Shown piece by piece: positions 43,167 through 51,641 of a stretch of 64,000 nt of DNA (position 1 is the stretch's first letter; each line of letters opens with the position of its first letter). The notes under the pieces were generated by a model, which saw only the letters and a list, made by a program, of their open reading frames with translations, did not search any database and was not told the origin of the DNA. The position numbers and the translations under genes are program-made. The stretch is from Candidatus Zixiibacteriota bacterium (lineage in GTDB: Bacteria; Zixibacteria; MSB-5A5; GN15; FEB-12), in contig JBFMDV010000025.1 of assembly GCA_040753875.1 (NCBI GenBank), forward strand, positions 159,447 to 223,446. The letters are read 5' to 3'.

Positions 43167-44297
43167 TCATTCCAGGATATATCCTGCTATGGTCATACCG
43201 ATCATGAACAGAAGCACCAGGATACCAAATAGTGTGAACGGGGTCGATGGCTTGCCCCGATGTGCTTTCGTGTTGAGAAATGGGGCCAGCGCCCAGATCA
43301 GACCGCCCAGCGTGAATGCGCCTATCCCGACCAGTTCCCCTTCCAGGCCGAACAAATGAGCCGGAAGAAACTTGAGCGCCTGGAACGCAAACATGAAATA
43401 CCATTCGGGCCGGATCACCGGAGGCGGTGGAGCAAACGGGTCCGCCTTCGTTCCGAGCGGCCAGTGAATCAAGCCGATCCCGTCCGGCAGGAACACCGCC
43501 AGCACAGCCAGAATATTCAACACGATCAGCCAGACCAACAGATCCCTGAGAAGAAAATTCGGAAAAAACTTGATGTACTTCTTTTCGCTTTCCGGTTTAT
43601 CGGTCCAGTCGATCGGCTCGCTCATTCCCTGCCGCTGGATGAACACCAGATGCGCTGTCAGCACCACCGTAAAAATGGCCGGCAGAATGGCCACATGGAG
43701 ACCGAAGAACCGGCCTATCGTAGCTCCGGTAACTTCTTCTCCTCCCCGCATGATGACGAGCAGATTTTCCCCGATAACCGGTACCGCTCCCGCCATGCCG
43801 GTGCCGACACGGGTGGCGAAAAACGCCAGCTCGTTCCACGGCAGGAGATAGCCCGAGAAACCGAATGTCAGCGCCAGTCCGAACAGCACGATCCCGCTCA
43901 CCCAGGTCAGTTCTCGCGGCTTGCGGTACGAATACTCGAAATAGACGGAAAACATGTGGATGAACACTGCGAATATCATCAGGTTGGCTGACCATGAATG
44001 AAGCGCCCGGATCAGCCAGCCAAAGGACACCTCCGATACGATAAAGCGCACCGACTCATAGGCGGAATCGGCACCGGGGCGGTAGTACATCAGCAGAAGT
44101 ATGCCGGTCACCACCTGGACGATAAACAGAAAGAGGCTGATACCACCAAAATAATACCATATTGAACGACCGTGTCGAGGCACCGACTTGTCCGACATGT
44201 AATCGACCAGGGCTTTGATATGGAACCGATCATCCAGCCACTGGAAGGATTTCTGTCCCAGGGTTGACGGCGGCTTGGTGCCGGTGGTTGTCGGCAT
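43167..44297 (-). CDS. cytochrome b of a bc-type complex
   Basis: The 376-residue membrane protein joins the b6-like half and the subunit-IV-like half in one chain. Heme-b ligands are seen as RALHSWSANLMIFAVFIHMF (two His 14 apart) and GLHVAILPAIFTVVLTAHLVF. The quinol-site motif is RPEWYFMF in place of the common PEWY context. The real start is the ATG at 44297, whose TGATG overlap with the Rieske stop shows coupling; the frame is open further upstream but that part is not cytochrome-like. It transfers electrons from quinol and pumps protons with its Rieske and cytochrome c partners. Confidence 0.95.
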   Translation of the reverse strand: MPTTTGTKPPSTLGQKSFQWLDDRFHIKALVDYMSDKSVPRHGRSIWYYFGGISLFLFIVQVVTGILLLMYYRPGADSAYESVRFIVSEVSFGWLIRALHSWSANLMIFAVFIHMFSVYFEYSYRKPRELTWVSGIVLFGLALTFGFSGYLLPWNELAFFATRVGTGMAGAVPVIGENLLVIMRGGEEVTGATIGRFFGLHVAILPAIFTVVLTAHLVFIQRQGMSEPIDWTDKPESEKKYIKFFPNFLLRDLLVWLIVLNILAVLAVFLPDGIGLIHWPLGTKADPFAPPPPVIRPEWYFMFAFQALKFLPAHLFGLEGELVGIGAFTLGGLIWALAPFLNTKAHRGKPSTPFTLFGILVLLFMIGMTIAGYILE

Positions 44298-44749
44298 CAG
44301 GCTTTCTCCCGCGATACGAAAATATCTTCGCCGACGACATTGACCGCGAACTGCTCGAGCGGTCTTGGCGGCGGGCCCGAAATATTCCGCCCCGAATAGT
44401 CGTACCGACCGTTGTGACACGCACACCACAGAATGCCGAGGTCCGGGCGATTCTGGACGGTACAGTCAAGATGAGTGCACCGAGCCGCCAGCGCCCGAAG
44501 TTCTCCCGTGTCGGTGATCAGGATGATCCCCAGGTCCCGACCGAACTTGAACGTCTTGGCTTTCTTGGGGTCCGCTTCAATGTCAGATCGCTTGAACGCG
44601 AGCTTAAGTTGCGTAACATTCGCCTCGCCCGAGGCCGGCGGTGTGATGTATTTGATAGTCGGGTAGAGAATGGCGCCCAGAGTTGCCAGGGTTCCGCCAC
44701 CCAGAAGTAGATTGAGAAAATCGCGTCGGCTCTTCTGCTCCGCCACCAC
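44297..44749 (-). CDS. Rieske iron-sulfur protein
   Basis: The 150-residue protein has a Tat-type N-terminus (KSRRDFLNLLLGGGTLATLGAILYP) that serves as membrane anchor, and the Rieske cluster ligands CTHLDC (91-96) and CACHNG (109-114), giving the expected two Cys and two His. It takes one electron from quinol in the bc complex. The start is GTG with a second GTG next to it; AGGAT precedes. It is first in the operon Rieske - cytochrome b - nonaheme cytochrome c. Confidence 0.96.
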   Translation of the reverse strand: MVAEQKSRRDFLNLLLGGGTLATLGAILYPTIKYITPPASGEANVTQLKLAFKRSDIEADPKKAKTFKFGRDLGIILITDTGELRALAARCTHLDCTVQNRPDLGILWCACHNGRYDYSGRNISGPPPRPLEQFAVNVVGEDIFVSREKA

Positions 44750-44784
44750 AAATCCTGATTGATTCGGTGTTCGTTTTGCCCGGC

Positions 44785-44813
44785 AGTATAGTGGGGTGAC
44801 TCCGGTCTGTCAA
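44785..44813 (-). promoter_or_regulatory. predicted sigma70-type promoter of the Rieske/cytochrome bc operon
   Basis: On the minus strand TTGACA (44808-44813), a 17-bp spacer, TATACT (44785-44790). The leader to the Rieske GTG is about 29 nt. This is one of the best promoter matches in the window. Confidence 0.65.
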
Positions 44814-44906
44814 ATATAATCCAAATTGTCTTTCTTTGGTGGTGATCAACACTGGAACAGCCCAATAACCCATGGCGTTGTATGGGAAAACCAGACTGCA
44901 CCGGAG

Positions 44907-46205
44907 ATGAAAGTTACGGACAAACACCGGATAGTCATTGTGGGAGGAGGCTTTGGCGGACTGGAAGCTGCCAAGGGACTCAGGAAAGTGGCCGCCCAGG
45001 TCACCCTGGTCGACCGACGCAATTTCCACCTGTTTCAGCCGTTGCTTTATCAAGTGGCTACCGGTGGTCTCTCGCCGGGTGACATTTGTTCGCCGCTCCG
45101 GTCCATCCTCAAACACCACAAGAATACGCAAGTACTTCTTGGCGAAGTGGTCGATATCGATCCTCGGACTCGGCGGGTGACACTTGGCGACGGTGAGATC
45201 CTGTCGTATGACACGCTGGTCCTTGCAACGGGCGCCAGCCACGACTACTTTGGGCAATCGCAGTGGCAGGCAATCGCTCCCGGTCTCAAGAGTATTGAGG
45301 ATGCACTCGATATCCGCAGTCGTATCTTTCTCGCCTTTGAAACCGCAGAACGGCAGGCCGATGAATCCTGGCGTCGCCAGTGGTTGACGTTTGTTGTCGT
45401 TGGCGGTGGCCCGACCGGCGTGGAACTGGCCGGCGCCCTCGGTGAGATCGCCAACGAAACACTCCGGAAGGATTTTCGGCGGATCGACCCACGTGAAGCC
45501 CATATCTACGTTATCGAAGGGCGCGACCGGGTGCTCAGCACCTACCCACCCAAACTGTCACAAAAAGCCGCTCGCTCGCTTGGCCGACTCGGTGTCACCG
45601 TCATCACCGACAGCTTGGTGACGGCCATTGATGCCACCGGCGTCTCATACCGGTCGGCGGAACTCGATCACCGCATCGATTGCCGCACTGTGCTCTGGAG
45701 CGCCGGCGTCAAAGCATCGCATCTGGGACGATTGCTCACCAACGATAGTCCCGCTTACCTTGATAAGGTCGGTCGGGTCAAAGTCACGCCTCACCTGACC
45801 GTGCCCGGGCACGAGGAGATATTCGTGATCGGCGACCTCACGGTTGCTTTCGACAGACATGGGCAGATGCTGCCCGGGGTCAGTCCGGTTGCTATGCAAC
45901 AAGGTCGGTATGTCGCTGGCATTATATCTCGCCGTCTTACGGGGAAATCCGATGCGCGTCCTTTTCGTTATCTCGACAAAGGCTCGATGGCTACCATAGG
46001 CCGCGCCGCAGCCGTCGCCGAGATCTTCGGTTTCCGGCTTTGGGGCTACCCGGCCTGGCTGGTCTGGCTCTTTCTGCACCTCATGTATATTGTCGAGTTC
46101 GAGAATCGACTGCTCGTGTTCGTCCAATGGGCGTGGAACTATTTGACGAAGAACAGAGGTGCTCGACTCATCACCGGCGAACATCGCCTCCCTCGCCGGG
46201 ATTGA
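44907..46205 (+). CDS. ndh: type II NADH dehydrogenase (NDH-2)-like flavoprotein
   Basis: The 432-residue protein has the FAD-binding GGGFGG (residues 13-18), RRNFHLFQPLLYQVATGGLSP, the NADH-binding VVVGGGPTGVELAGAL near residue 163, and a GDL / GVSPVAMQQGRYVA segment. The C-terminus has amphipathic or membrane-contacting helices (YPAWLVWLFLHLMYIVEF). It would oxidise NADH and reduce quinone without proton pumping, feeding the bc complex encoded divergently. The ATG 44907 start is preferred because the Rossmann motif follows at once; a TTG at 44826 would add 27 residues. Confidence 0.93.
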   Translation: MKVTDKHRIVIVGGGFGGLEAAKGLRKVAAQVTLVDRRNFHLFQPLLYQVATGGLSPGDICSPLRSILKHHKNTQVLLGEVVDIDPRTRRVTLGDGEILSYDTLVLATGASHDYFGQSQWQAIAPGLKSIEDALDIRSRIFLAFETAERQADESWRRQWLTFVVVGGGPTGVELAGALGEIANETLRKDFRRIDPREAHIYVIEGRDRVLSTYPPKLSQKAARSLGRLGVTVITDSLVTAIDATGVSYRSAELDHRIDCRTVLWSAGVKASHLGRLLTNDSPAYLDKVGRVKVTPHLTVPGHEEIFVIGDLTVAFDRHGQMLPGVSPVAMQQGRYVAGIISRRLTGKSDARPFRYLDKGSMATIGRAAAVAEIFGFRLWGYPAWLVWLFLHLMYIVEFENRLLVFVQWAWNYLTKNRGARLITGEHRLPRRD

Positions 46206-46712
46206 ACCGGCGCTGTTCCACCTGTTGCAGTCCGAATCAGACTGAAACGCTCCCATTTCCGTACTGAAACATCTGTTACCCAAGAAACTGCCCTCGCCTC
46301 AGTCGTTGTGGCTGCAATTGCGGCAGTAATCAACTGTCGGACAGTCAGTTATTCGTCCCCTCAATAAAGCGCTTGTCGTTCCCGCAAACAGGCACGGTTC
46401 TTTCTATAGTATCCGTTGCCTTGGTCAGCATCTCGCACCGCAACGTGGCGACCCAGGGCGTATCCAGGGGGAGTCTTGAGGGGGACAAGGGCTTCAAAAG
46501 GGGGCGAATTGGGGGAAGGACGGTTCTCAGGCGGGGGACGTGAGAATCGAGACAGGGCTCGACATGCCGGGGAGTGCTGTGAAGGCATCGAAAGTCTCAC
46601 AGCGTCGAGTTGAGAGGGCAGTCTGTCCCAAACAGGTTGCCCTCTTACCTTTGGCCTCAACCGATGCAGGTCTGATTTGTATAAGAAGAAGGTCCTTTTG
46701 GACCGGGACGAT
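46206..46712. other. intergenic region with G-tract cluster
   Basis: No gene is supported between the NDH-2 stop and the glycosyltransferase start. The main feature is a run of G5 tracts at 46467-46515 with another G5 at 46532-46536. No promoter boxes stand out. Confidence 0.6.
46467..46515 (+). other. putative G-quadruplex-forming sequence
   Basis: Five G-tracts of 5, 5, 3, 5 and 5 guanines lie within 49 nt (46467-71, 46480-84, 46489-91, 46500-04, 46511-15). It lies about 200 bp upstream of the glycosyltransferase start on the coding strand. Confidence 0.5.
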
Positions 46713-47846
46713 ATGAATCAGAACACGGAACGCATCGTAGTCTATTCCCACCCCGGATCAGTTGAGGCAGAATTCGATCATGCAGCGACTGCTCGGCGTG
46801 AAACGATGGTTGTCGTTGGGGTTACCGCTGCCGAGCTCGAAGATACTGCTCCGCAAACCGCTCTTGTTCTGCGTCAGATCGCCTTAGAGCGGACGTATAT
46901 CGAACACTGTTCAGTCGACCCGGCGCCTGCTGCGCCCCGGCCCGGGTGGCTCTTCGGCTTGTCGCATCGTCTTCGTTTCCTCCTGACCATGCTGAGAAAG
47001 CTGCGGTCCGCCGAAACCGTCTGTGTCGTTCCCCTGCCAGACCGTTTCGGCGTCGCTCCAGCCATGATCACGCTGGTTTTCGCCCGGTTCCTTGGCAAAT
47101 ATACCGTGCTCGATTGCACGTCCTACTATATTGAACCTGTGCTCGAAAAATGGCGTCGCCCGTTGGTCCCACTCATGCGGTGCGCTGACCGTATCCTTGT
47201 AACTTCCCCGTCGCTGGCCGAACGGATCGGGAAATACGGCCTCGACGCCCTGGGCGTGGGACCTCTTTTGGACAGCGACAGTTTCGAATGCCGTGAGGTT
47301 CGTGAAGTCCAGCCAAAGCTCCTCTCGGTTCTGCCGCTGGAACCGTCGATGAACGTGGGTTGTGTGATTCAGGCGTTTCGACTGGTCAAACAGAAATATC
47401 CGCGCGCTGAGCTGCTGATCGCGGGTGAGGGCTCTCAAAGAGATGCGCTCGAATCGATCATTGCTGCCGAGCGGATCGGTTCTGTCACATTTATCGGCCA
47501 CGTCCGACACGACGAAATGGAATGCTTCTTTCAACAGGCGGACTTATGCGTCTGTGGCGCCTCCCGTGACGACCTCCCTTATTCGTTGTTCGAGGCGTTG
47601 GCCTCCGGCCTGCCGGTAGTTACTACCGATGCCGGAGCTATCCCTGACTATTTGACCGATGGCCAAACGTGCCTGATGGTGTCACTCAATGATCATGTCG
47701 CGATGGCCGAAAAAGTGATCGCTCTGGTCGAGAATCCTGAGCTCACTGCTCGCCTTTCCCGGAATGGCCGCCGCCTTGCCGAACAGTTCTCCTCTGACCG
47801 CAAGGGGTCGGACATTCGCCGGCTCTATCGCCGCCCCGCCAACTGA
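46713..47846 (+). CDS. GT4-type glycosyltransferase
   Basis: The 377-residue protein has the two-domain GT-B layout. The C-terminal half carries AELLIAGEGSQRDALESII, VTFIGHV, and the donor-binding segment DDLPYSLFEALASGLPVVTTDAGAIPDYL, whose E-x7-E-like spacing is typical of GT4. The N-terminal half is divergent. ATG 46713 follows GGGAC; an in-frame TTG at 46677 is less likely. It probably acts in cell-surface polysaccharide synthesis, though no other pathway genes are seen except the GT at 47969. Confidence 0.88.
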   Translation: MNQNTERIVVYSHPGSVEAEFDHAATARRETMVVVGVTAAELEDTAPQTALVLRQIALERTYIEHCSVDPAPAAPRPGWLFGLSHRLRFLLTMLRKLRSAETVCVVPLPDRFGVAPAMITLVFARFLGKYTVLDCTSYYIEPVLEKWRRPLVPLMRCADRILVTSPSLAERIGKYGLDALGVGPLLDSDSFECREVREVQPKLLSVLPLEPSMNVGCVIQAFRLVKQKYPRAELLIAGEGSQRDALESIIAAERIGSVTFIGHVRHDEMECFFQQADLCVCGASRDDLPYSLFEALASGLPVVTTDAGAIPDYLTDGQTCLMVSLNDHVAMAEKVIALVENPELTARLSRNGRRLAEQFSSDRKGSDIRRLYRRPAN

Positions 47847-47968
47847 CCTCCCCTGCCGCTCGGCGTAGTTTAAGACTTGATGTTCCTCCGGACATCAGGC
47901 ATACTGGTTTTCCAAACTTCCGGTTCACTGAGCAGTTTATCGCGTGCAACCAAAACGGGGCTGCGGAA

Positions 47969-49192
47969 ATGAAAGTTGTCTGGCTTAAATCAGAGTACCT
48001 GTTTCCACCGGACACAGGCGGCAAAACGCGCGCCTATCACCTGCTCAGGCATTTGCACAAACAGATCGATGTTGATTACCTCGGTTTCAGGCCCGCTGCC
48101 CAGGACCGCCAGGAACCATCGTGGAAAGAATGCGCCAATCGCGTGCACACGATCCACAAGCCTGAAGAGCAGAAGTCCGGCGCAGCCTTCTACGGGCGTG
48201 TGGCCGCCAACCTGGTATCAGCTACTCCGTACTTCGTCAAACGCAATTGCTCGCCAGAGCTGCGGGGCGTCCTGCGCGATCTGGAAACAGGCGGTGTCGA
48301 CATCGTGGTATGCGACTCCCTCGATATGGCCTGCAACATCGATTTTGCCACCCCGGCCAGGAAAATCCTCTTTCACCCCAGTATCGAAACGAGCCTCTGG
48401 CGGCAGCGGTATGAATCCACGACCAGCCTCATGCGCAAGAGCTATTTCAACTATGAGACCAAGCGGATGGCTTCGTTCGAATCCGCCATGTGCAACCGGT
48501 TCGATCTGGTAGTGGTGGTGAGCGAGGATGACCGCCTGACTCTGCAGAGCGAGTTCCATGTAAAGGCGCCTATCGAAATCATCCCTGTCGGTGTAGCGTG
48601 CGACTATTTTGCGCCACAGCCGTCACGGGCGGTTGTGCCCAAGCGATTGATGTTCTCCGGTTCGCTGGAATTGCTGTCGAATATCGACCAATTGCTGTGG
48701 TTTGCCTCCGAAATCCTTCCGCTCATCAAACGTCGCCATCCCGATGTGACCCTGGATATTGTGGGCAAAGATCCTGCCGTGGAGATCATCGCCCTTGGCA
48801 TGAAAGACGCCTCGATATTTGTCACCGGGTGGGTTGACGATATCAGGCTCTACCTGGCTCAGGCAGATATCTACATCGTTCCGCTCCGAGTTCCCGGCGG
48901 CAGGCGCGTCAAAGTGTACGAGGCACTCGCCATGCGCAAACCGGTGGTCGCTACCTCGTACGGTGTCGAGGGACTTCTGCTCAAGCATGGCCGCCACCTC
49001 CTGGTGGCGGATACTCCGAGGGATTTCGCCGATGCCGTCTGCGCATTGCTCGATGACCCCCATCAGAAGGCCACATTAGCCGACAACGGGTGGCGTCTCA
49101 TGAACGAGCAGTTCGATTACTCCATCATGGCCCGCTTGTTCGTGAATCTGCTTCACCGGGTGGCCGCGTCCCCGGCGCGTCCTCGTCGTTGA
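47969..49192 (+). CDS. GT4-type glycosyltransferase
   Basis: The 407-residue protein starts MKVVWLKSEYLFPPDTGGKTRAYHLLRHL, a typical acceptor-side GT4 N-terminus with the glycine-rich loop. It continues with VVVVSEDDRLTL, LDIVGKDP, IFVTGWVDDIRLYLAQADIYIVPLR and the donor site GRRVKVYEALAMRKPVVATSYGVEGL. It is co-directional with the first GT (122-bp gap) and likely in the same surface-glycan pathway; the sugar and acceptor are unknown. Confidence 0.9.
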   Translation: MKVVWLKSEYLFPPDTGGKTRAYHLLRHLHKQIDVDYLGFRPAAQDRQEPSWKECANRVHTIHKPEEQKSGAAFYGRVAANLVSATPYFVKRNCSPELRGVLRDLETGGVDIVVCDSLDMACNIDFATPARKILFHPSIETSLWRQRYESTTSLMRKSYFNYETKRMASFESAMCNRFDLVVVVSEDDRLTLQSEFHVKAPIEIIPVGVACDYFAPQPSRAVVPKRLMFSGSLELLSNIDQLLWFASEILPLIKRRHPDVTLDIVGKDPAVEIIALGMKDASIFVTGWVDDIRLYLAQADIYIVPLRVPGGRRVKVYEALAMRKPVVATSYGVEGLLLKHGRHLLVADTPRDFADAVCALLDDPHQKATLADNGWRLMNEQFDYSIMARLFVNLLHRVAASPARPRR

Positions 49193-49230
49193 CTGTTTCC
49201 CGTTCTTATAGAGGTTGTCCGTTCCCCCCA

Positions 49231-49259
49231 TTGCCTTCTCGGCAAGTCTTGCTTTATAT
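49231..49259 (+). promoter_or_regulatory. predicted promoter placing the transcription start at the nuclease ATG
   Basis: TTGCCT (49231-49236), a 17-bp spacer, TTATAT (49254-49259). The ATG at 49266 is 6 bp downstream of the -10, so the transcript may be leaderless; no ribosome site precedes the ATG. Confidence 0.4.
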
Positions 49260-49265
49260 TTCACC

Positions 49266-50507
49266 ATGTTAAAATCCTTCAGCCATTCTGCCCTTAACAC
49301 GTTTCAGGCCTGCCCGCGCCAGTTCAAGTTCCGCTATATCGACAAGCCCGATGTCCCCGAGATTCTCTCTGCCGATCTGTACCTGGGAAGTAGTGTCCAC
49401 CTGGTACTGGCGCAATTGTATAAACGAGCCTCCGATGGCGTCCTGTGGCCCTTGCCCGATGCTCAATCAGCCTATCTTGCCGAATGGAACAAGCCGCGAC
49501 GTGACCTGATCCGAGTCCCACAGGAACATATGACGGTCGACGATTATATCCGGCGCGGTCAGGAGATGTTGAGCGCCTTCTATAAAAGATATCAGCCGTT
49601 CAACAATGGCCGTCTGCTGGGAGTCGAGACCAACCTTCGTGCTACGCTGCCGGGCACGCTGTTTCGAATTAACGGCAAAGTCGACCGCCTCTGGCGACGC
49701 CCCGATAATGTTGTCGAGATAGCCGACTACAAGACCGGCAACCGGTTCCCCGCCGGTCCCCACGACAAGGGATTTTTCGGTCAGATGGCGTTCTATCAGA
49801 TACTCGTTCAATGCACCTGGCCACAATTCACGAATATCGAGGTGGTTCAGTATTTCCTCAAACCGCAGGAGATTATCCCATATCGGTTTTCGCCCGAAGA
49901 GCTCGACCAGGCTACCGAAGATATTCGTCTGGCGATCAACGATATCCACAACGCCGCGCGACGCGACGATTTCCCCGCAACGGAGGGCAGCCACTGCAAC
50001 TATTGCGACTACTTCAAGCTCTGCCCCGCCAAGCGCCACGAGTTGCTGCTTGCAGCCGAATCCGGGTCGGACGAAACCGCTGAACAAACTTCCATCCTGA
50101 CAGCATCACGACTTGCCGACCGCTACATCGCCATCGATGCTCAGATCAAACAATTGGAGGCCGAAAGAGACGCTCTCAGAGACGACGTCATAAGGACCGC
50201 GAAGGAGCTTCAACTTGTGAAGCTCAGCGGGCAGGAGGGAGCGGTATCGGTAAAAGTGAGTCTCGATGAAAAGTTCATCGGCAAGTCCAAAGATGCCGAC
50301 AAATTCGCGGAGCTTTCGTTTCTGGCCAGGCAGTTCCAGCTCGATGATTGCTTTAAGCTGGAAACGAACGCCCTGATGGACCTCTACGAAAAGCAGCGCC
50401 TCACTTCGGCGCAGGCCGAGGCGGTCAAACCATTTATTATCACCGAAGAATCCGCACGCGTCTCAATCCACCGCAGGAAGAAGGACCCATCAGAAGACGA
50501 CAATTGA
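49266..50507 (+). CDS. PD-(D/E)xK nuclease, RecB/Cas4-like, with Fe-S cysteines
   Basis: The 413-residue protein has the RecB-type nuclease core: SHSALNTFQACPRQFKFRYI at the N-terminus, GKVDRL, then VVEIADYKTGNRF (D and DYK catalytic set) and GQMAFYQILVQ (QxxxY motif). The N-terminal Cys with the C-terminal cluster CNYCDYFKLCP gives the four cysteines of the iron-staple Fe-S domain seen in AddB and Cas4. A coiled coil and a basic tail follow residue 300. It is a stand-alone exonuclease-like protein; no helicase, Cas1 or CRISPR is nearby. The start was set at ATG 49266. Confidence 0.9.
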   Translation: MLKSFSHSALNTFQACPRQFKFRYIDKPDVPEILSADLYLGSSVHLVLAQLYKRASDGVLWPLPDAQSAYLAEWNKPRRDLIRVPQEHMTVDDYIRRGQEMLSAFYKRYQPFNNGRLLGVETNLRATLPGTLFRINGKVDRLWRRPDNVVEIADYKTGNRFPAGPHDKGFFGQMAFYQILVQCTWPQFTNIEVVQYFLKPQEIIPYRFSPEELDQATEDIRLAINDIHNAARRDDFPATEGSHCNYCDYFKLCPAKRHELLLAAESGSDETAEQTSILTASRLADRYIAIDAQIKQLEAERDALRDDVIRTAKELQLVKLSGQEGAVSVKVSLDEKFIGKSKDADKFAELSFLARQFQLDDCFKLETNALMDLYEKQRLTSAQAEAVKPFIITEESARVSIHRRKKDPSEDDN

Positions 50508-50568
50508 AGCTTCCGCAGGTTATCAATGAATCAAGCGCGAGTCATTGTGCGCGAAGCGAAGTTGAGCC

Positions 50569-50613
50569 GTAGGTCGTGGTTCCGAGGTCGCTTCGACCGA
50601 GAAACCCGACATT
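50569..50613 (+). repeat. Family-7 repeat ending GAGAAACCCGAC
   Basis: GTAGGTCGTGGTTCCGAGG, then TCGCTTCGACCGAGAAACC and CGACAT, matching 9144-9187. Confidence 0.65.
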
Positions 50614-50719
50614 CCATTGGAACTCTGGGACAGGTGGGATAGGCGTAAGTCGGCGTTTCGAGCGGCCTAACGAACCGGAATCGTCAAGCTTTTCGCATTG
50701 AACATCGATACGGCACTCC

Positions 50720-50754
50720 GGCGTTCGACACGAATGGAGCGAGAAACCCGACAT
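50720..50754 (+). repeat. Family-7 repeat, diverged copy
   Basis: GGCGTTCGACACGAATGG followed by AGCGAGAAACCCGACATTG shares the conserved right half. The 50508-50864 gap holds only this family, a degenerate GTCATTG repeat at 50541-50568 and a family-3 hairpin. Confidence 0.5.
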
Positions 50755-50775
50755 TGCATTTGGGGTCAGTGACAG

Positions 50776-50801
50776 GTGGCCCAGCCGCTTGCGGGTGGGA
50801 T
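50776..50801 (+). repeat. Family-3 small hairpin
   Basis: GGTGGCCCAGCCGC-TTGC-GGGTGGGATAG, similar to 63786-63812 with one stem mismatch. Confidence 0.5.
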
Positions 50802-50864
50802 AGCAGTCGAATGTGAATGCATAGTTCACGCGACCGCATGAAACCACGACCTACAACACTTCCC

Positions 50865-51587
50865 TCACTTCAACCCCACCATTTCCATCAATCTCCTTAC
50901 TTCGGAATCTGTCAGCAGCCGCCATTCGCCGAGCCCGAGCCCTTTGGCCTTGATCCCTGCAAAATCCACCCGCCGCAGTTGCTCCACGGCGTGCCCCACC
51001 AGCTTACACAACTGCTTCACTTCCCGCTTGCGCCCTTCGGTCAGAGTGAGACGGAGCCGAGTGCTTGTCTTCACGAATCCGAGAATATCGACCGATGCCT
51101 TCCCCGTAGCTCCGTCTTCAAGCTTGATGCCGTCTGCGATCCTGACGGCGTCCTCCGACTTGAATTGTCCCTTGACTCGTGCTTCATATACCTTCGGCAC
51201 CTGGTATTTTGGATGCGCCAGTCGAAACGCCAGGTCACCGTCGTTGGTGAGGATCAAAACCCCTTCGGTGTCAAAATCGAGCCGTCCGACGGGATACACG
51301 CGGTGTGGCAGCTTTTTGAGAAACGTCGTTATGGTCTTTCGTCGAAACGGGTCCTTGAGTGTGGTCATGACGTTGGGGGGTTTGTTGAGCACCACGTAGA
51401 TTTTCCGCTCGACCGGCTTTACCTCAAGACCGTCGACCAGAACCACGTCAGTGCTCTCTTCGATGACCGTACCCACCTTATCGAGCGCCACTCCGTTCAC
51501 CCGCACCCGCCCCTCCTCGATCAGCGTCTCCGCGCCGCGGCGCGAAGTCACGCCACACAAAGAGAGAAATTTGTTGATACGGATCAT
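50865..51587 (-). CDS. rluB: RsuA/RluB-family pseudouridine synthase
   Basis: The 240-residue protein has an N-terminal S4 RNA-binding domain (INKFLSLCGVTSRRGAETLIEEGRVRVNG) and the catalytic motif GRLDFDTEGVLILTNDGDLAFRLAHP with the nucleophilic Asp. It isomerises uridine in rRNA; assignment to RluB is likely from its place after scpB. The start is ATG 51587: GGAGG lies 7 bp upstream of it but abuts the alternative ATG at 51593. Confidence 0.93.
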   Translation of the reverse strand: MIRINKFLSLCGVTSRRGAETLIEEGRVRVNGVALDKVGTVIEESTDVVLVDGLEVKPVERKIYVVLNKPPNVMTTLKDPFRRKTITTFLKKLPHRVYPVGRLDFDTEGVLILTNDGDLAFRLAHPKYQVPKVYEARVKGQFKSEDAVRIADGIKLEDGATGKASVDILGFVKTSTRLRLTLTEGRKREVKQLCKLVGHAVEQLRRVDFAGIKAKGLGLGEWRLLTDSEVRRLMEMVGLK

Positions 51588-51641
51588 GCTCATACCTCCG
51601 GGTTCGACTCGGGAAAGTGCGGGAGAATCGCCGAAGCGTGG

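Noticed and set aside
43167..44429. Longer cytochrome b starting at 44429
   Set aside because: The extra residues are Arg-rich shadow of the Rieske gene; ATG 44297 overlapping the Rieske stop is the natural start.
49266..50507. Cas4 of a CRISPR system
   Set aside because: Motifs fit the wider RecB/Cas4 group, but no cas1, cas2 or array lies nearby, so only a RecB-like nuclease is claimed.
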